Assembly: GCA_035652535.1 (NCBI GenBank)
Contig: DASRDP010000058.1
Location: 1-64,000 of the forward strand
DNA: 64,000 nucleotides
DNA from: Chloroflexota bacterium
GTDB lineage: Bacteria > Chloroflexota > UBA6077 > SHYK01
Direction: 5' to 3'
A model generated the notes under the pieces. It had not been told where the DNA came from. It did not search any database and saw only the letters and a list, made by a program, of their open reading frames with translations. The translations under genes were made by a program, and so were the position numbers. Position 1 is the stretch's first letter. Each line of letters starts with the position of its first letter. This document shows, piece by piece, positions 17,724 through 28,570 of this stretch.

Positions 17724-18617
17724 ATGAAGCTCCTGCTTTTCGATGACTATCGACCCGGCGTGCTCAAGGGCGACCGCGTGGTCGACATCTCCAGAGCGCT
17801 GCCGCAGGTCGATCGCCAAGGTCTCCCGCCCGTTCTTTGCGCCGAGGGACTGATGGAGACGCTGATCGACCGTTTCGGTGAGCTGCGCCCGAAGATCGAG
17901 CAGATCGTCGCGTCGGAGGGAGGCGTGCCCATCAGCTCGGTTCGCATTCGCCCGCCTCTACCCCGGCCGAGCAACGCCCTGTGCGCCTTCTCCAACTACC
18001 AGGACCGACCGATGGCGACGGCGTCGCCCCTCGACTTCTTCCACAAGAGCGCCACCAGCATCGTCGGAGACGGCGATACGGTGGAGCTGCCCGACATCCC
18101 GGAGGCGGAGGTCTTCCACCCCGAGCCGGAGCTGGCGTACGTAATCGGCCGCGCCGCGAAGAAGGTCCGCGAGGCGGACGCGCTCAACTACGTGTTCGGC
18201 TATCTGAACTTCGTCGACATCTCCGCGCGTGGCATCCCGAACCGGCGAACGACGTTCTTTCACAAGGCGCTCGAGACGTGGGCGCCGATGGGACCGGTCA
18301 TCACGACCGCGGACGAGATCCCGGACCCGCAGCACGTCCAGGTCCGCCTCTGGCTCAACGGGGACCTCAAACAGGACTACAGCACTTCGGCCATGACCTA
18401 TCCGATCCGCGCCCAGATCGAGTGGCTCAGCCAGTACCTCACCCTCAAGCCCGGCGACGTGATCTCGTGCGGCGTGCACCACGTGGGCCTCTCACCCATC
18501 AACGACGGGGATCGGGTGGAGATGGAGTGCGAGGGGATGGAGCGCCTGCACTTCACGATCCGGTCGTACGGGCCGCGCAAGACGGCGCACTGGCGGCCGC
18601 CCGGCGTTCCGGGTTGA
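17724..18617 (+). CDS. Fumarylacetoacetate hydrolase (FAH) family protein
   Basis: A 297-residue FAH-fold enzyme. Metal-binding carboxylates are visible in VFHPEPELAYVIGR (two Glu) and NFVDISARG (Asp), followed by the FFHKALETWAPMGP substrate-loop block and the C-terminal LKPGDVISCG motif. The family hydrolyses or decarboxylates C-C bonds in diketo acids and 2-oxo-hex-enedioates, steps that follow ring cleavage. It closes the run of catabolic genes on this strand, which supports a late step in ring-fission product breakdown; the substrate is not determined. GGAGG precedes ATG 17724. Ends ten bases from the end of the convergent glycosyltransferase gene. Confidence 0.88.
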   Translation: MKLLLFDDYRPGVLKGDRVVDISRALPQVDRQGLPPVLCAEGLMETLIDRFGELRPKIEQIVASEGGVPISSVRIRPPLPRPSNALCAFSNYQDRPMATASPLDFFHKSATSIVGDGDTVELPDIPEAEVFHPEPELAYVIGRAAKKVREADALNYVFGYLNFVDISARGIPNRRTTFFHKALETWAPMGPVITTADEIPDPQHVQVRLWLNGDLKQDYSTSAMTYPIRAQIEWLSQYLTLKPGDVISCGVHHVGLSPINDGDRVEMECEGMERLHFTIRSYGPRKTAHWRPPGVPG

Positions 18618-18626
18618 GCCGAGGCC

Positions 18627-19358
18627 CTACTCTCGGTACGCGGGAGCTGGCGCGGCGCGCGGCGCCTCACGCCGCGCCAGAATGCCCAGCTTCAGCCCCC
18701 AGATCGTGGGCTGGTCGTGGATCATGCGCCGTACGAGGCGTCCCAGCGATTCGCCGTGGGAGTGGAACACTGCTGCCGCCGGCTCGTAGCAGACGACCCA
18801 GCCGTGGCGCTCGATCCAGTCGGCCCACGCAAGGTCTTCCGCCCCGGGCAGTCGCTCGTCGAAGGGGTGTTTGACTGCGAGGTGGCGCCGAAACGCGCCA
18901 TTCGCGTTCGAGAACATCATGTCCCGATGCTGCCGTCGCGGCCGGTCGCTCGTCACGCCCGAAAGGCGCATGCCGAAGAGCTCGAGCCGCGTGGCGTTCT
19001 CCCGAGGGACGTGTCGCCCGTAGACCGCGCCGACCGACGGATCCGCGAAGGGCTCCAACAGCTTGGCGAGCCACGCGTCGGTGGTGGGCAGCGCGTGGGC
19101 GCTCAATGCCACGACGAACTCACCCCGCGCCGCGGCGATGCCGATGTTCAGCGCACGGCCGTAGGTGAATGACGCGGCAGGGATCTCAATGATCCTTGTG
19201 CCGTACTGGCGGGCGATCTCCACCGTTCCATCGCTCGAGCCCGAGTCCACCACGATGGTCTCGAATTGGGGAACCGATGTCTGTCGTTGAATTCGCTCGA
19301 GTGTGTCGCCAATGTCCCGGGCCTCGTTCTTCGCCCGAATGACGATCGAGGCGTTCAC
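18627..19358 (-). CDS. Family 2 glycosyltransferase
   Basis: A GT-A fold glycosyltransferase of about 243 residues. It opens with ASIVIRAKNEARDIGDTLE, has the nucleotide-binding IVVDSGSSDGT, YGRALNIGIAAARGEFVVAL and the acceptor-side EDLAWADW motif (ED equivalent). It probably transfers a sugar from an NDP-sugar to a lipid, polysaccharide or protein acceptor on the cytoplasmic face of the membrane; donor unknown. The GTG at 19358 is favoured because GGAG lies seven bases upstream; ATG 19364, two codons earlier, is only one base from that site. Confidence 0.85.
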   Translation of the reverse strand: MNASIVIRAKNEARDIGDTLERIQRQTSVPQFETIVVDSGSSDGTVEIARQYGTRIIEIPAASFTYGRALNIGIAAARGEFVVALSAHALPTTDAWLAKLLEPFADPSVGAVYGRHVPRENATRLELFGMRLSGVTSDRPRRQHRDMMFSNANGAFRRHLAVKHPFDERLPGAEDLAWADWIERHGWVVCYEPAAAVFHSHGESLGRLVRRMIHDQPTIWGLKLGILARREAPRAAPAPAYRE

Positions 19359-19502
19359 ACACATGCTCCGGTCGTGGAATTGAACACGGAGGATCTTCGA
19401 GGAGGTGGGCGGAGGTCCAACGCATTTTAGACGGCACGTGGCTCGGGGGCAACGTGACCGGAAGTCACAGGGCTCCGTGGCCGGTGAGATGACGGATCGC
19501 GC

Positions 19503-20201
19503 TCAATCGCGCTCGAGTTCCTCGCGCTGGGCCGGGGTCAGAAGATCCGGCCGCCGAAGCAGCGTGCGGCGCAGCGCCTCTCGTCGCTTCCACCGTTCGA
19601 TCGCCTGGTGGTTCCCGGAGAGAAGAATCTCCGGCACCTCGTGGCCCCGGTACTCGCGCGGCCGGGTGTACTGCGGGTATTCGAGGATGCCCTCGCTGAA
19701 CGCCTCCTCCCGGCACGAGCTCGCGCAGCCAACCGCGCCGGGGAGCAGGCGAACGACCGCGTCGACGATCACCATCGCTGGGATCTCTCCTCCGCTCAGC
19801 ACGTAGTCGCCGATCGAGATCTGCCTGGTAGCCAGATACTCGCCGACTCGATCGTCCACACCCTCGTAATGCCCGCAGATCAGCAGGAGGTGCTCGCGGG
19901 TCGCGAGCTCGACGACTGTCGTCTGTCGAAGCGGCTCCCCGTTGGGTGTGAGGAGGACGATCTCGGACGATGGCGTGCACAGGTCGTCGGCCGCCTCGAA
20001 GATCGGCTCCGGTTTCAGAATCATCCCCGGCCCCCCGCCGAACGGCGTGTCGTCGACGGTGCGATGCCGGTCGTGGGCCCAGTCCCGCAGATTGTGGATG
20101 GTGATCGTCACCAGTCCCTGGTCCTGAGCGCGCTGGACGATGCTGGCGCGAAACGGCCCCTCGAACATCTCCGGGAAGAGCGTGAGGATGTCGATGCGGA
20201 C
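19503..20201 (-). CDS. trmD: tRNA (guanine37-N1)-methyltransferase TrmD, apparent GTC start
   Basis: SPOUT-fold enzyme that methylates G37 of tRNAs with G36, preventing frameshifts. Marks: [21 protein letters not shown], the knot loop [11 protein letters not shown], and [15 protein letters not shown]. The family's N-terminal strand [16 protein letters not shown] is fully present, but it is preceded by GTC (20199-20201), not ATG, GTG or TTG. There is no standard start codon between the in-frame TAG at 20226-20228 and the internal ATG at 20166-20168. GGGAGGAG (complement of 20209-20216) stands seven bases before the GTC, the ideal distance. So translation most probably begins at GTC, or the base is a sequencing error or mutation. 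Length from GTC is 232 residues, normal for TrmD. The usual neighbours rpsP, rimM and rplS are not adjacent. Confidence 0.93.
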   Translation of the reverse strand, partial: VRIDILTLFPEMFEGPFRASIVQRAQDQGLVTITIHNLRDWAHDRHRTVDDTPFGGGPGMILKPEPIFEAADDLCTPSSEIVLLTPNGEPLRQTTVVELATREHLLLICGHYEGVDDRVGEYLATRQISIGDYVLSGGEIPAMVIVDAVVRLLPGAVGCASSCREEAFSEGILEYPQYTRPREYRGHEVPEILLSGNHQAIERWKRREALRRTLLRRPDLLTPAQREELERD

Positions 20202-20208
20202 GGGGGTT

Positions 20209-20216
20209 CTCCTCCC
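20209..20216 (-). promoter_or_regulatory. Ribosome-binding site that fixes the trmD start at GTC
   Basis: GGGAGGAG on the minus strand, seven bases before the GTC codon at 20199-20201 and about 40 bases before the first standard start codon, ATG 20168. It points to initiation at GTC. Confidence 0.75.
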
Positions 20217-20225
20217 GGCTGCGCC

Positions 20226-20684
20226 CTAGAGGGCCGCGAGCCGCGTCTCGAGATCTTTGCGCGCTTTGACGGCGCGGTCCCACTGGCGCCGGGCTTCCAG
20301 CAGCTTCCGATTCGCCTCGCCAACCTTGGGTCCCGGGTCTTTGATCAGCGCCAGGTCAGCAGCCTCGCGGAAGAGGTCCGCGGCGGCGGCGCGTGCTTCC
20401 AGGCAATAGGAGTAGGCCATGTGAAAGCGCCGCGCTGGACGAATGATCTCGTGCTGAACGAAGTCGGTAGCGGCCTGGCCCACGCGCCACAGGTACACGG
20501 CCGCGTGCTGACCATCGGAGTCGCGCTCCAGGGAGAGCGTCGTGGCGTCTTCACTCCCCATGTCCATCCACGTCTGGAACTCGCGCTCGATCAATTCGAT
20601 CAACGGGACGACGTCGCGCAGATAGTCCTGAATCTCCAACTTCAGCTCGGGCGGCGAGCCCGAGTTGCCAAGCTGCCCGAACAT
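20226..20684 (-). CDS. Unknown helical protein upstream of trmD
   Basis: A 152-residue, mainly alpha-helical, charged protein with no signal peptide or membrane segment. It contains YLRDVVPLIELIEREFQTWMD and a C-terminal coiled-coil-like stretch (ANRKLLEARRQWDRAVKARK). No family is recognised. ATG 20684 is chosen because GGAGG is four bases upstream; the frame extends eight more codons. It ends 24 bases before the trmD start in the same frame, so the two genes are probably co-transcribed. Confidence 0.62.
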   Translation of the reverse strand: MFGQLGNSGSPPELKLEIQDYLRDVVPLIELIEREFQTWMDMGSEDATTLSLERDSDGQHAAVYLWRVGQAATDFVQHEIIRPARRFHMAYSYCLEARAAAADLFREAADLALIKDPGPKVGEANRKLLEARRQWDRAVKARKDLETRLAAL

Positions 20685-20737
20685 CGTGCCTCCGGCGCGC
20701 GAATTCAATGCGACTTGCCGAGCGCGCGCTCGACATC

Positions 20738-21076
20738 TTAGAAGGGAATGTCGTCCTCGCCAAGTCCGAAATAGTGGCCGACCTCGTGCAGCACGGTGAG
20801 CTGAATCTCCTGACGGAGCTCGCGTTGACTACGGCAGGCGGCCAGGAGGGGCGCCCGATAAATGCTGATCTTGTCCGGCAGGACCATCGAGTAGCTCAAT
20901 CCGCGCTCGCCGATCGGCGTTCCTTGATAGTAGCCGAGTGTGTCACCGTCCTCACCGACCGGCGGCCCGTCTTCCACGACGACGGCCACGTTGCGCAGGC
21001 GTCGACGGACGTGCTTCGGGAGAGCCCCGCACGCTTGCTCAACCAGGCACCAGAAGCGCCAGCGGGAACAGATCAC
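20738..21076 (-). CDS. Small zincin-type metallopeptidase family protein
   Basis: A protein of about 112 residues with the minimal zinc protease motif HEVGHYFGLGEDD at its C-terminus; the Asp/Glu after the HExxH site is typical of the small TTHA0227-like metallopeptidase family. Earlier conserved parts are FWCLVEQACGALPKHV and NVAVVVEDGP. Substrates of the family are unknown. The start is uncertain: GTG 21076 gives the length normal for the family, whereas the frame stays open to ATG 21124. Lies 54 bases upstream of the helical unknown on the same strand. Confidence 0.75.
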   Translation of the reverse strand: MICSRWRFWCLVEQACGALPKHVRRRLRNVAVVVEDGPPVGEDGDTLGYYQGTPIGERGLSYSMVLPDKISIYRAPLLAACRSQRELRQEIQLTVLHEVGHYFGLGEDDIPF

Positions 21077-21388
21077 ACCCCGGTGTCGGACTGGCCGCCG
21101 TATCCTCGCTCCTTGCATGCGCACCCCAATGGCTTGTGGTGCCCGGCTTTCGCGGACGAATATCCCTATAGTACCAATCTAGATGGCAAGAGAATTCGGA
21201 GCGCCGCTCGCGCAGCCGGCGGGCGAGGGCTGTATGGTCCCGCCCCGACGGAGTCGGGACTACGCAACCCGCGCTGTCGGCGTGGAGTACCATTAGCTAC
21301 GGTGGCCCGAAAGTCCAACGCCGCCAGACCAGCAAACGCACCAAGCACGCGGCACGGCGCGTCGCATCCATCAGGGCTGGAGAACGAG
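21077..21388. other. Divergent intergenic region with AT-rich patch and nested hairpins
   Basis: No gene is supported here. An AT-rich patch contains TATAGT (21167-21172), a possible -10 for the acetyltransferase gene without a recognisable -35. Further down, CCCGAC (21244-21249) and GTCGGG (21253-21258) form a short perfect hairpin, and the overlapping GTCCCG (21237-21242) and CGGGAC (21255-21260) form a competing one. Neither is followed by a T run. Confidence 0.4.
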
Positions 21389-22024
21389 ATGCTCCCAACT
21401 CGCGCAGGTCGCCTGGTGCTCGTCCGCGAGGTCGAACAGGACGACCTGCCCCTTGTGTGGGAATGGGAAAACGACAGCGAGATGGGTCTGTATCTGAACG
21501 CCGATCCGGGCAAGCGGATGTCGATGGACGAGGTGAAGCGCCGATTTCAGCAGTACCGAACGGACCCGACCAGCGGCCTCTTCATCATCAGTACGCTGTC
21601 GGGACAGGCGATCGGGATGCTCGGCTTCGACCGCCTGTACCGGGACATCGGCACGTGCCGATTGTTCATCGGCATCGGCGTCAAGGACTACTGGGGGCAG
21701 GGATACGGCTCTGAAGCGATGCGGCTCGCGCTCCAGTACTTCTTTCGAGACGTCCGCATTCAGAAGGTCCAGCTCAGCGTGTATGACTTCAACACGAGGG
21801 CCATCGCCTCATACCGAAAGTGCGGGTTCGAGGTCGAGGGCGTGCGCAGGAATATCGCCTATGTCCAGGGCGAGTGGTGCGACAGCATCGAGATGGCCAT
21901 CACAGTCGAGCAATTCGACCGTCTCGAGCCGCTCTGGGGTCTGACTCAACCCACACCGTTGGACGAGGAGACCGAGCGCCCCGAGCTTGTGCTCGAAACG
22001 GGGCACGGCAAACCGGACGCTTGA
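21389..22024 (+). CDS. GNAT acetyltransferase, RimJ/RimL-like
   Basis: A 211-residue acetyltransferase. Recognisable blocks are LVLVREVEQDDLPLVWEWEND at the start, FIGIGVKDYWGQGYGSEAMR (acetyl-CoA site), and LSVYDFNTRAIASYRKCGFEVEG near residue 140. The RimJ/RimL group acetylates protein N-termini or small amines; the target here is unknown. The C-terminal 20 residues are acidic and look disordered. ATG 21389 has GGAG six bases upstream. It ends five bases before alaS, so the two are probably one transcript. Confidence 0.85.
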   Translation: MLPTRAGRLVLVREVEQDDLPLVWEWENDSEMGLYLNADPGKRMSMDEVKRRFQQYRTDPTSGLFIISTLSGQAIGMLGFDRLYRDIGTCRLFIGIGVKDYWGQGYGSEAMRLALQYFFRDVRIQKVQLSVYDFNTRAIASYRKCGFEVEGVRRNIAYVQGEWCDSIEMAITVEQFDRLEPLWGLTQPTPLDEETERPELVLETGHGKPDA

Positions 22025-22029
22025 GTGCG

Positions 22030-24720
<2,691 letters not shown>

Positions 24721-24774
24721 TGTTGCGGTGGCTCGCCACCTACCGGCGTGCGCGCCTGTGCGACGTACGGTTCG

Positions 24775-25209
24775 TTGTCACGAGTGATTGGGCTCGACGT
24801 GGGATCCAAACGGATCGGCGTCGCCCTCAGCGACGAGCTCGGAATCATCGCCACGCCGGACGGCGTCGTGCCGCGTCGCTCGTACAACAAGGACGCTGAG
24901 GCGATCGAACAGATCGTTCAGTCGACGGGAGCCCAGGCGATCGTTGTGGGCCACCCGGTCACACTGGCGGGTGGAGCGAGTCGCCAAACAAGGCGGACGG
25001 AGCAGTTCGCGGAGGCGCTGACCGCGCGCGTAAGCGTCCCGGTCCTCCTGTGGGACGAGCGCCTGACGACGGCGATGGCCCATCGGCTGGGTTTCGCCCA
25101 TCGCGACGATGAGATCGCGGCGGCTCTTATCCTCCAGAGCTACCTCGATTCGGCGCAGCGCACACACGCAGACCCGAGCGATCCGCCCCCAGCGCCGGAT
25201 TTGCCATGA
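24775..25209 (+). CDS. ruvX: YqgF/RuvX family nuclease (putative pre-16S rRNA nuclease / Holliday junction resolvase)
   Basis: A protein of about 144 residues with an RNase H-like fold. Catalytic carboxylates are seen in GLDVGSKRIGVALSD, DERLTT and the C-terminal DDEIAAALILQSYLD. The family processes pre-16S rRNA ends in E. coli and was first predicted to be a Holliday junction resolvase. The start is unclear: TTG 24775 gives the usual N-terminus (MSRVIGLDVG), with GTG 24784 and GTG 24748 as alternatives, none with a strong ribosome-binding site. It overlaps mltG by four bases, an arrangement found in many bacteria (alaS-yqgF-mltG). Confidence 0.87.
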   Translation: MSRVIGLDVGSKRIGVALSDELGIIATPDGVVPRRSYNKDAEAIEQIVQSTGAQAIVVGHPVTLAGGASRQTRRTEQFAEALTARVSVPVLLWDERLTTAMAHRLGFAHRDDEIAAALILQSYLDSAQRTHADPSDPPPAPDLP

Positions 25210-26294
25210 AATGGCGACTCATCTCGCTCGCCGTCATCCTCGTCGCGGCGGCGGGGGCGGCTGGGCTCGGGGCTGCTAGCAGCGGAATTGGCGTAAACGC
25301 CATCGCCCGATGGGTTGATTCGATTCGCGGGCTGGACGGCGGGCCCGTCGGCGACGACCCGACGCCGGTGGCCTTCGCTATCCGGCCCGGCGAGTCCGCG
25401 AGCGCCGTTGCGGATGATCTGATGCGGGCTGGATTGATTCGATCGACGTCCGCGTTTCGGATCGAAGTGGAGATGCGAGACGCGGCGGCCCACATCGCGG
25501 CGGGAGACTATGAGCTACGTCGAACCATGAGCGTTCGCGAGGTCCTCGACACGCTCCTGCGGGGGCCGACGATCTCGAAGCGCCTCATCACCATCCCGGA
25601 AGGCTGGCGCGCCGAAGAGATCGCCCAGTACCTCCAGGCGCGGGGCGTGGTCGACGCGGCGCAGTTCCTCAACGCCGTGGCCGGGCACGACGAAGCCCTC
25701 GGCGTCGCGCTTCCGGCGCACGCGACGTCCTTTGAGGGCTACCTGTTTCCGGAGACCTACGATTTTGGCCCCGATCCGACCGTGGAGAGCGTGCTCGAAA
25801 CGCTTTACGGGCAGTTTCAGCAGCGGGTAACCGACAGCCTGGTCCAGGGCGCCGCGGCCCGTGGACTCACCCTCCACCAGATGGTCACCCTGGCGTCCAT
25901 CATCGAGCGCGAGGCGACGGAGCCGTCGGAGCGGAAAGAGATCGCCGCTGTGTTCGAGAACCGGCTTGCGAAGGGCATGCCCCTGCAAGCAGACCCCACC
26001 GTGCAGTACGCGCGCTTCCCGTTCGGCTCGTTGTCACAGACGCGCCTCTGGGCCGGCGACCTCGGGCGCGAAGATCTTCAGCGTGATTCGCCCTACAACA
26101 CCTACCGTGTGCGTGGTCTCCCGCCGGGCCCGATCGCCAATCCCGGGCTCGCCGCGATGCGGGCAGTGACCGCTCCGTCGGATGACCCATGGTTGTACTT
26201 TGTCGCGAAGGGCGACGGGACGCACCTGTTCTCCGCGACGCTGGATGATCACAATCGCAACGTGGCGCGGGTCAGCGCCACTGCTTCTCGGTAG
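25206..26294 (+). CDS. mltG: Endolytic murein transglycosylase MltG
   Basis: A 362-residue membrane-anchored enzyme that cleaves nascent peptidoglycan strands and so sets glycan length. One N-terminal membrane segment (about residues 5-24), a LysM-like domain (residues 58-105), then the YceG catalytic domain with SFEGYLFPETYDF, the catalytic Glu234 in LASIIEREA, QADPTVQYA, and the C-terminal SPYNTYRVRGLPPGPIANPG. All family landmarks are present. ATG 25206 overlaps the end of ruvX (ATGA), suggesting translational coupling. Confidence 0.95.
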   Translation: MKWRLISLAVILVAAAGAAGLGAASSGIGVNAIARWVDSIRGLDGGPVGDDPTPVAFAIRPGESASAVADDLMRAGLIRSTSAFRIEVEMRDAAAHIAAGDYELRRTMSVREVLDTLLRGPTISKRLITIPEGWRAEEIAQYLQARGVVDAAQFLNAVAGHDEALGVALPAHATSFEGYLFPETYDFGPDPTVESVLETLYGQFQQRVTDSLVQGAAARGLTLHQMVTLASIIEREATEPSERKEIAAVFENRLAKGMPLQADPTVQYARFPFGSLSQTRLWAGDLGREDLQRDSPYNTYRVRGLPPGPIANPGLAAMRAVTAPSDDPWLYFVAKGDGTHLFSATLDDHNRNVARVSATASR

Positions 26295-26328
26295 CCCCGG
26301 CCGGCGCCCCGGGGGGTGAGGACCACGA

Positions 26329-26337
26329 TGCTATAAT
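26329..26337 (+). promoter_or_regulatory. Extended -10 promoter for hslVU
   Basis: TGCTATAAT (26329-26337) is a perfect extended -10 element (TGn plus TATAAT). No good -35 lies 17 bases upstream, which is normal for this promoter class. Predicted transcription start is near 26344, giving a leader of about 35 bases before GTG 26379. Confidence 0.6.
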
Positions 26338-26378
26338 TTTGGGCCGTTGACGACGGCGCACGGTCCATGAGGCTGTGA

Positions 26379-26945
26379 GTGGGCACGAACCACCAAGTAC
26401 GGAGCACCACGGTTCTTGCGGTTCGCAGGAACGGTGAGGTGGCGATGGGCGCCGACGGCCAGGTGACCGTTGGCGAGCTCGTGATGAAGGCCGGCGCGCG
26501 GAAGGTCCGCAGGATCTTCCACGACGAAGTGCTCGTTGGATTTTCGGGTGCAACGGCCGACGCCTTCGCTCTCTTCGAACGATTTGAACGTCAGCTCGAA
26601 CATTACCATGGTAGCGTCCGCCGCGCGGCCGTCGAGCTGGCGCGCGAGTGGCGAAGCGATCGTTTTCTCCGGGAGCTTGACGCCTGGCTCCTCGTCGCAG
26701 GCCGAGAAGGAATCCTGGTGCTTTCGGGCACGGGCGACGTCATCGAGCCGGATGAGGACCTTGCCGCCATCGGATCTGGCGGCCCATATGCGCACGCCGC
26801 GGCTCGCGCCCTGATTCGGGTCACGAACCTCCCGGCCCCCGATATCACGCGGATCGCCCTCGAGACCGCCGCCGCCATGTGCATCTACACAAATGACCAG
26901 ATCTCCGTGGATACCGTCACCTATGGCGCAGTGCCGACACCCTGA
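26379..26945 (+). CDS. hslV: ATP-dependent protease subunit HslV
   Basis: A 188-residue proteasome-like peptidase that forms double hexamers and degrades proteins unfolded by HslU. Conserved parts are [47 protein letters not shown], and [16 protein letters not shown]. The catalytic Thr is Thr10, after a nine-residue leader (MGTNHQVRS), so maturation must remove more than the initiator Met, unlike the E. coli enzyme. The GTG start is supported by GAGG seven bases upstream. It forms an operon with hslU, 21 bases downstream. Confidence 0.96.
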   Translation: MGTNHQVRSTTVLAVRRNGEVAMGADGQVTVGELVMKAGARKVRRIFHDEVLVGFSGATADAFALFERFERQLEHYHGSVRRAAVELAREWRSDRFLRELDAWLLVAGREGILVLSGTGDVIEPDEDLAAIGSGGPYAHAAARALIRVTNLPAPDITRIALETAAAMCIYTNDQISVDTVTYGAVPTP

Positions 26946-26966
26946 ATTGGCAATTGGAGGTCGCGC

Positions 26967-28454
26967 GTGACCGACGAGCGTTCGCAGGCCGCTTCGAAGA
27001 GCTCTCCGACACGTGCGAGCCGTGACGGGCGACGCCGTCGACGAATGGATGCCCTGACACCGGCCGAGATCGTCGCCGAGCTGGACCGATTCATCGTCGG
27101 ACAGGGCGCGGCGAAGCGGGCGCTGGCCATTGCCCTCCGCAATCGGCATCGCCGCCGCCAGCTTCCCTACGAGCGGCGTCGCGACATCATGCCCAAGAAC
27201 ATCCTGATGATCGGACCCACGGGCGTGGGCAAGACGGATATGGTCCGCCGCGTCGCGTCCATGCTGGAGGCCCCGTTTATCAAGGTCGAGGCCACGAAGT
27301 ACACGGAAGTCGGGTACGTCGGGCGCGACGTGGAGTCGATCATCCACGACCTGGTGGAGGACACCGTTGCTCGGCTCCACGATCGACGGCTCCAGGATGT
27401 TCAGGCGAAGGCCGAGCAGCGCGCGACGGACCGGCTGGTCGACTACGTCGTCGCCCAGGCTCAAGCCGGATCCCTGCGCAGCTCGAGCGGGAGGGCTCCG
27501 GTGCGTATTCCTCAGGCGGTGCGCTCGGCCCAGGCGGCCGCGTCGGGTGGCGAGGACGCGACCGTCGAAGTGGACGACCTCAGCCGACGGCGCATCGGCC
27601 GGCTGCTTCGCTCAGAGAAGCTGGACGACGCCATGATCGAGATCGAGGTGGTCCCCGATGTCGAGCCCTACGATCCGTATTGGGACTACGGACCGGCAGA
27701 CGGCGCGGAGCTGTATCACGAGCCGCCACCGCCCATGATGGCGCGCCCCCGGCCGCGCTCGCGCGTCGTCTGCATTCGCGACGCGAAGCGCATCCTGGCC
27801 CGAGAGGAGGCGAACAAGCTCATCGACTTCGACGCGGTCGTCGATGAGGCGCTCGAGCGCGTCGAGGAGAGTGGCATGGTATTCATCGATGAGCTGGACA
27901 AGGTGGCCGGTCGCTCACACGACGCGGGCGCAGACGTGTCGGGAGAAGGCGTCCAGCGCGACCTGCTCCCCATCGTCGAGGGCTCGGTGGTGATGACCCG
28001 CTACGGGCCCGTGAGCACACGGCATCTCCTCTTCGTCGCGGCGGGGAGCTTCACGCGCGCGAAGCCATCAGACCTCATTCCAGAATTGCAGGGGCGATTT
28101 CCGCTGCGCGTCGAGCTGGACGCGCTCACCAAAGACGACCTCCAGGCGATCCTCGTGCAGCCCGAGAACTCCCTGTGCAACCAGTACCGGGCCCTTCTCG
28201 ACACGGAAGGCGTGAGCCTGGAGTTCACCCCGGATGGGATCGAGCAGATGGCCGAGGTGGCGGCCGAGGCCAACCGCCGGATCGAGGACATTGGCGCTCG
28301 CCGCCTGCAAACGGTCCTCGAACACGTGCTGGAGGATGTGTCGTTTCGCGCGCCGGACCTGGCCGGATCCACGATTGTCGTCGACCGCGCCTTCGTCCAG
28401 GAGCGTACCGACGCGCTCGTCGCAAACGACGACCTCAATCGATTCATCCTGTAG
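26967..28454 (+). CDS. hslU: ATP-dependent protease ATPase subunit HslU
   Basis: A 495-residue AAA+ unfoldase partner of HslV. Walker A GPTGVGKT is at residues 83-90, Walker B is VFIDELDK, the signature [16 protein letters not shown] lies between them, and the I-domain (about residues 115-265) is Arg- and acid-rich. The C-terminal tail NDDLNRFIL is the conserved element that docks into HslV and activates it. The first 27 residues are an unusual Arg-rich extension (ending [11 protein letters not shown]); an internal ATG at residue 27 is an alternative start, but GTG 26967 has GGAGG just upstream. Confidence 0.96.
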   Translation: MTDERSQAASKSSPTRASRDGRRRRRMDALTPAEIVAELDRFIVGQGAAKRALAIALRNRHRRRQLPYERRRDIMPKNILMIGPTGVGKTDMVRRVASMLEAPFIKVEATKYTEVGYVGRDVESIIHDLVEDTVARLHDRRLQDVQAKAEQRATDRLVDYVVAQAQAGSLRSSSGRAPVRIPQAVRSAQAAASGGEDATVEVDDLSRRRIGRLLRSEKLDDAMIEIEVVPDVEPYDPYWDYGPADGAELYHEPPPPMMARPRPRSRVVCIRDAKRILAREEANKLIDFDAVVDEALERVEESGMVFIDELDKVAGRSHDAGADVSGEGVQRDLLPIVEGSVVMTRYGPVSTRHLLFVAAGSFTRAKPSDLIPELQGRFPLRVELDALTKDDLQAILVQPENSLCNQYRALLDTEGVSLEFTPDGIEQMAEVAAEANRRIEDIGARRLQTVLEHVLEDVSFRAPDLAGSTIVVDRAFVQERTDALVANDDLNRFIL

Positions 28455-28459
28455 CAGGC

Positions 28460-28465
28460 TATAAT
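28460..28465 (+). promoter_or_regulatory. -10 box (TATAAT) upstream of rpsB
   Basis: A consensus TATAAT directly after the hslU stop. No -35 match is obvious. The predicted leader of about 100 bases is long enough for S2-type autoregulation, but I see no recognisable S2-binding structure. Confidence 0.5.
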
Positions 28466-28570
28466 CGACCAAGCCCGCAGGCAAATTCGCACGCTGTCGG
28501 ACTGCCGTGGCCGTGCCGCGAGGTCCCACGCAGATTGATGACAGCGGAGGCAGCAACGGAGGGAGTCGCA

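Noticed and set aside
20708-21388. Upstream extension of the GNAT frame at 21389 over about 227 codons
   Set aside because: The extension is antisense to the zincin gene in part and lacks a ribosome-binding site; the GNAT fold starts just after ATG 21389.
22025-22029. T-box leader for alaS
   Set aside because: The gap to the preceding gene is five bases.
26294-26320. GC-rich CCCCGG/CCGGGG hairpin after mltG as terminator
   Set aside because: The stem is only six base pairs, there is no T run, and such motifs occur by chance at this GC content.
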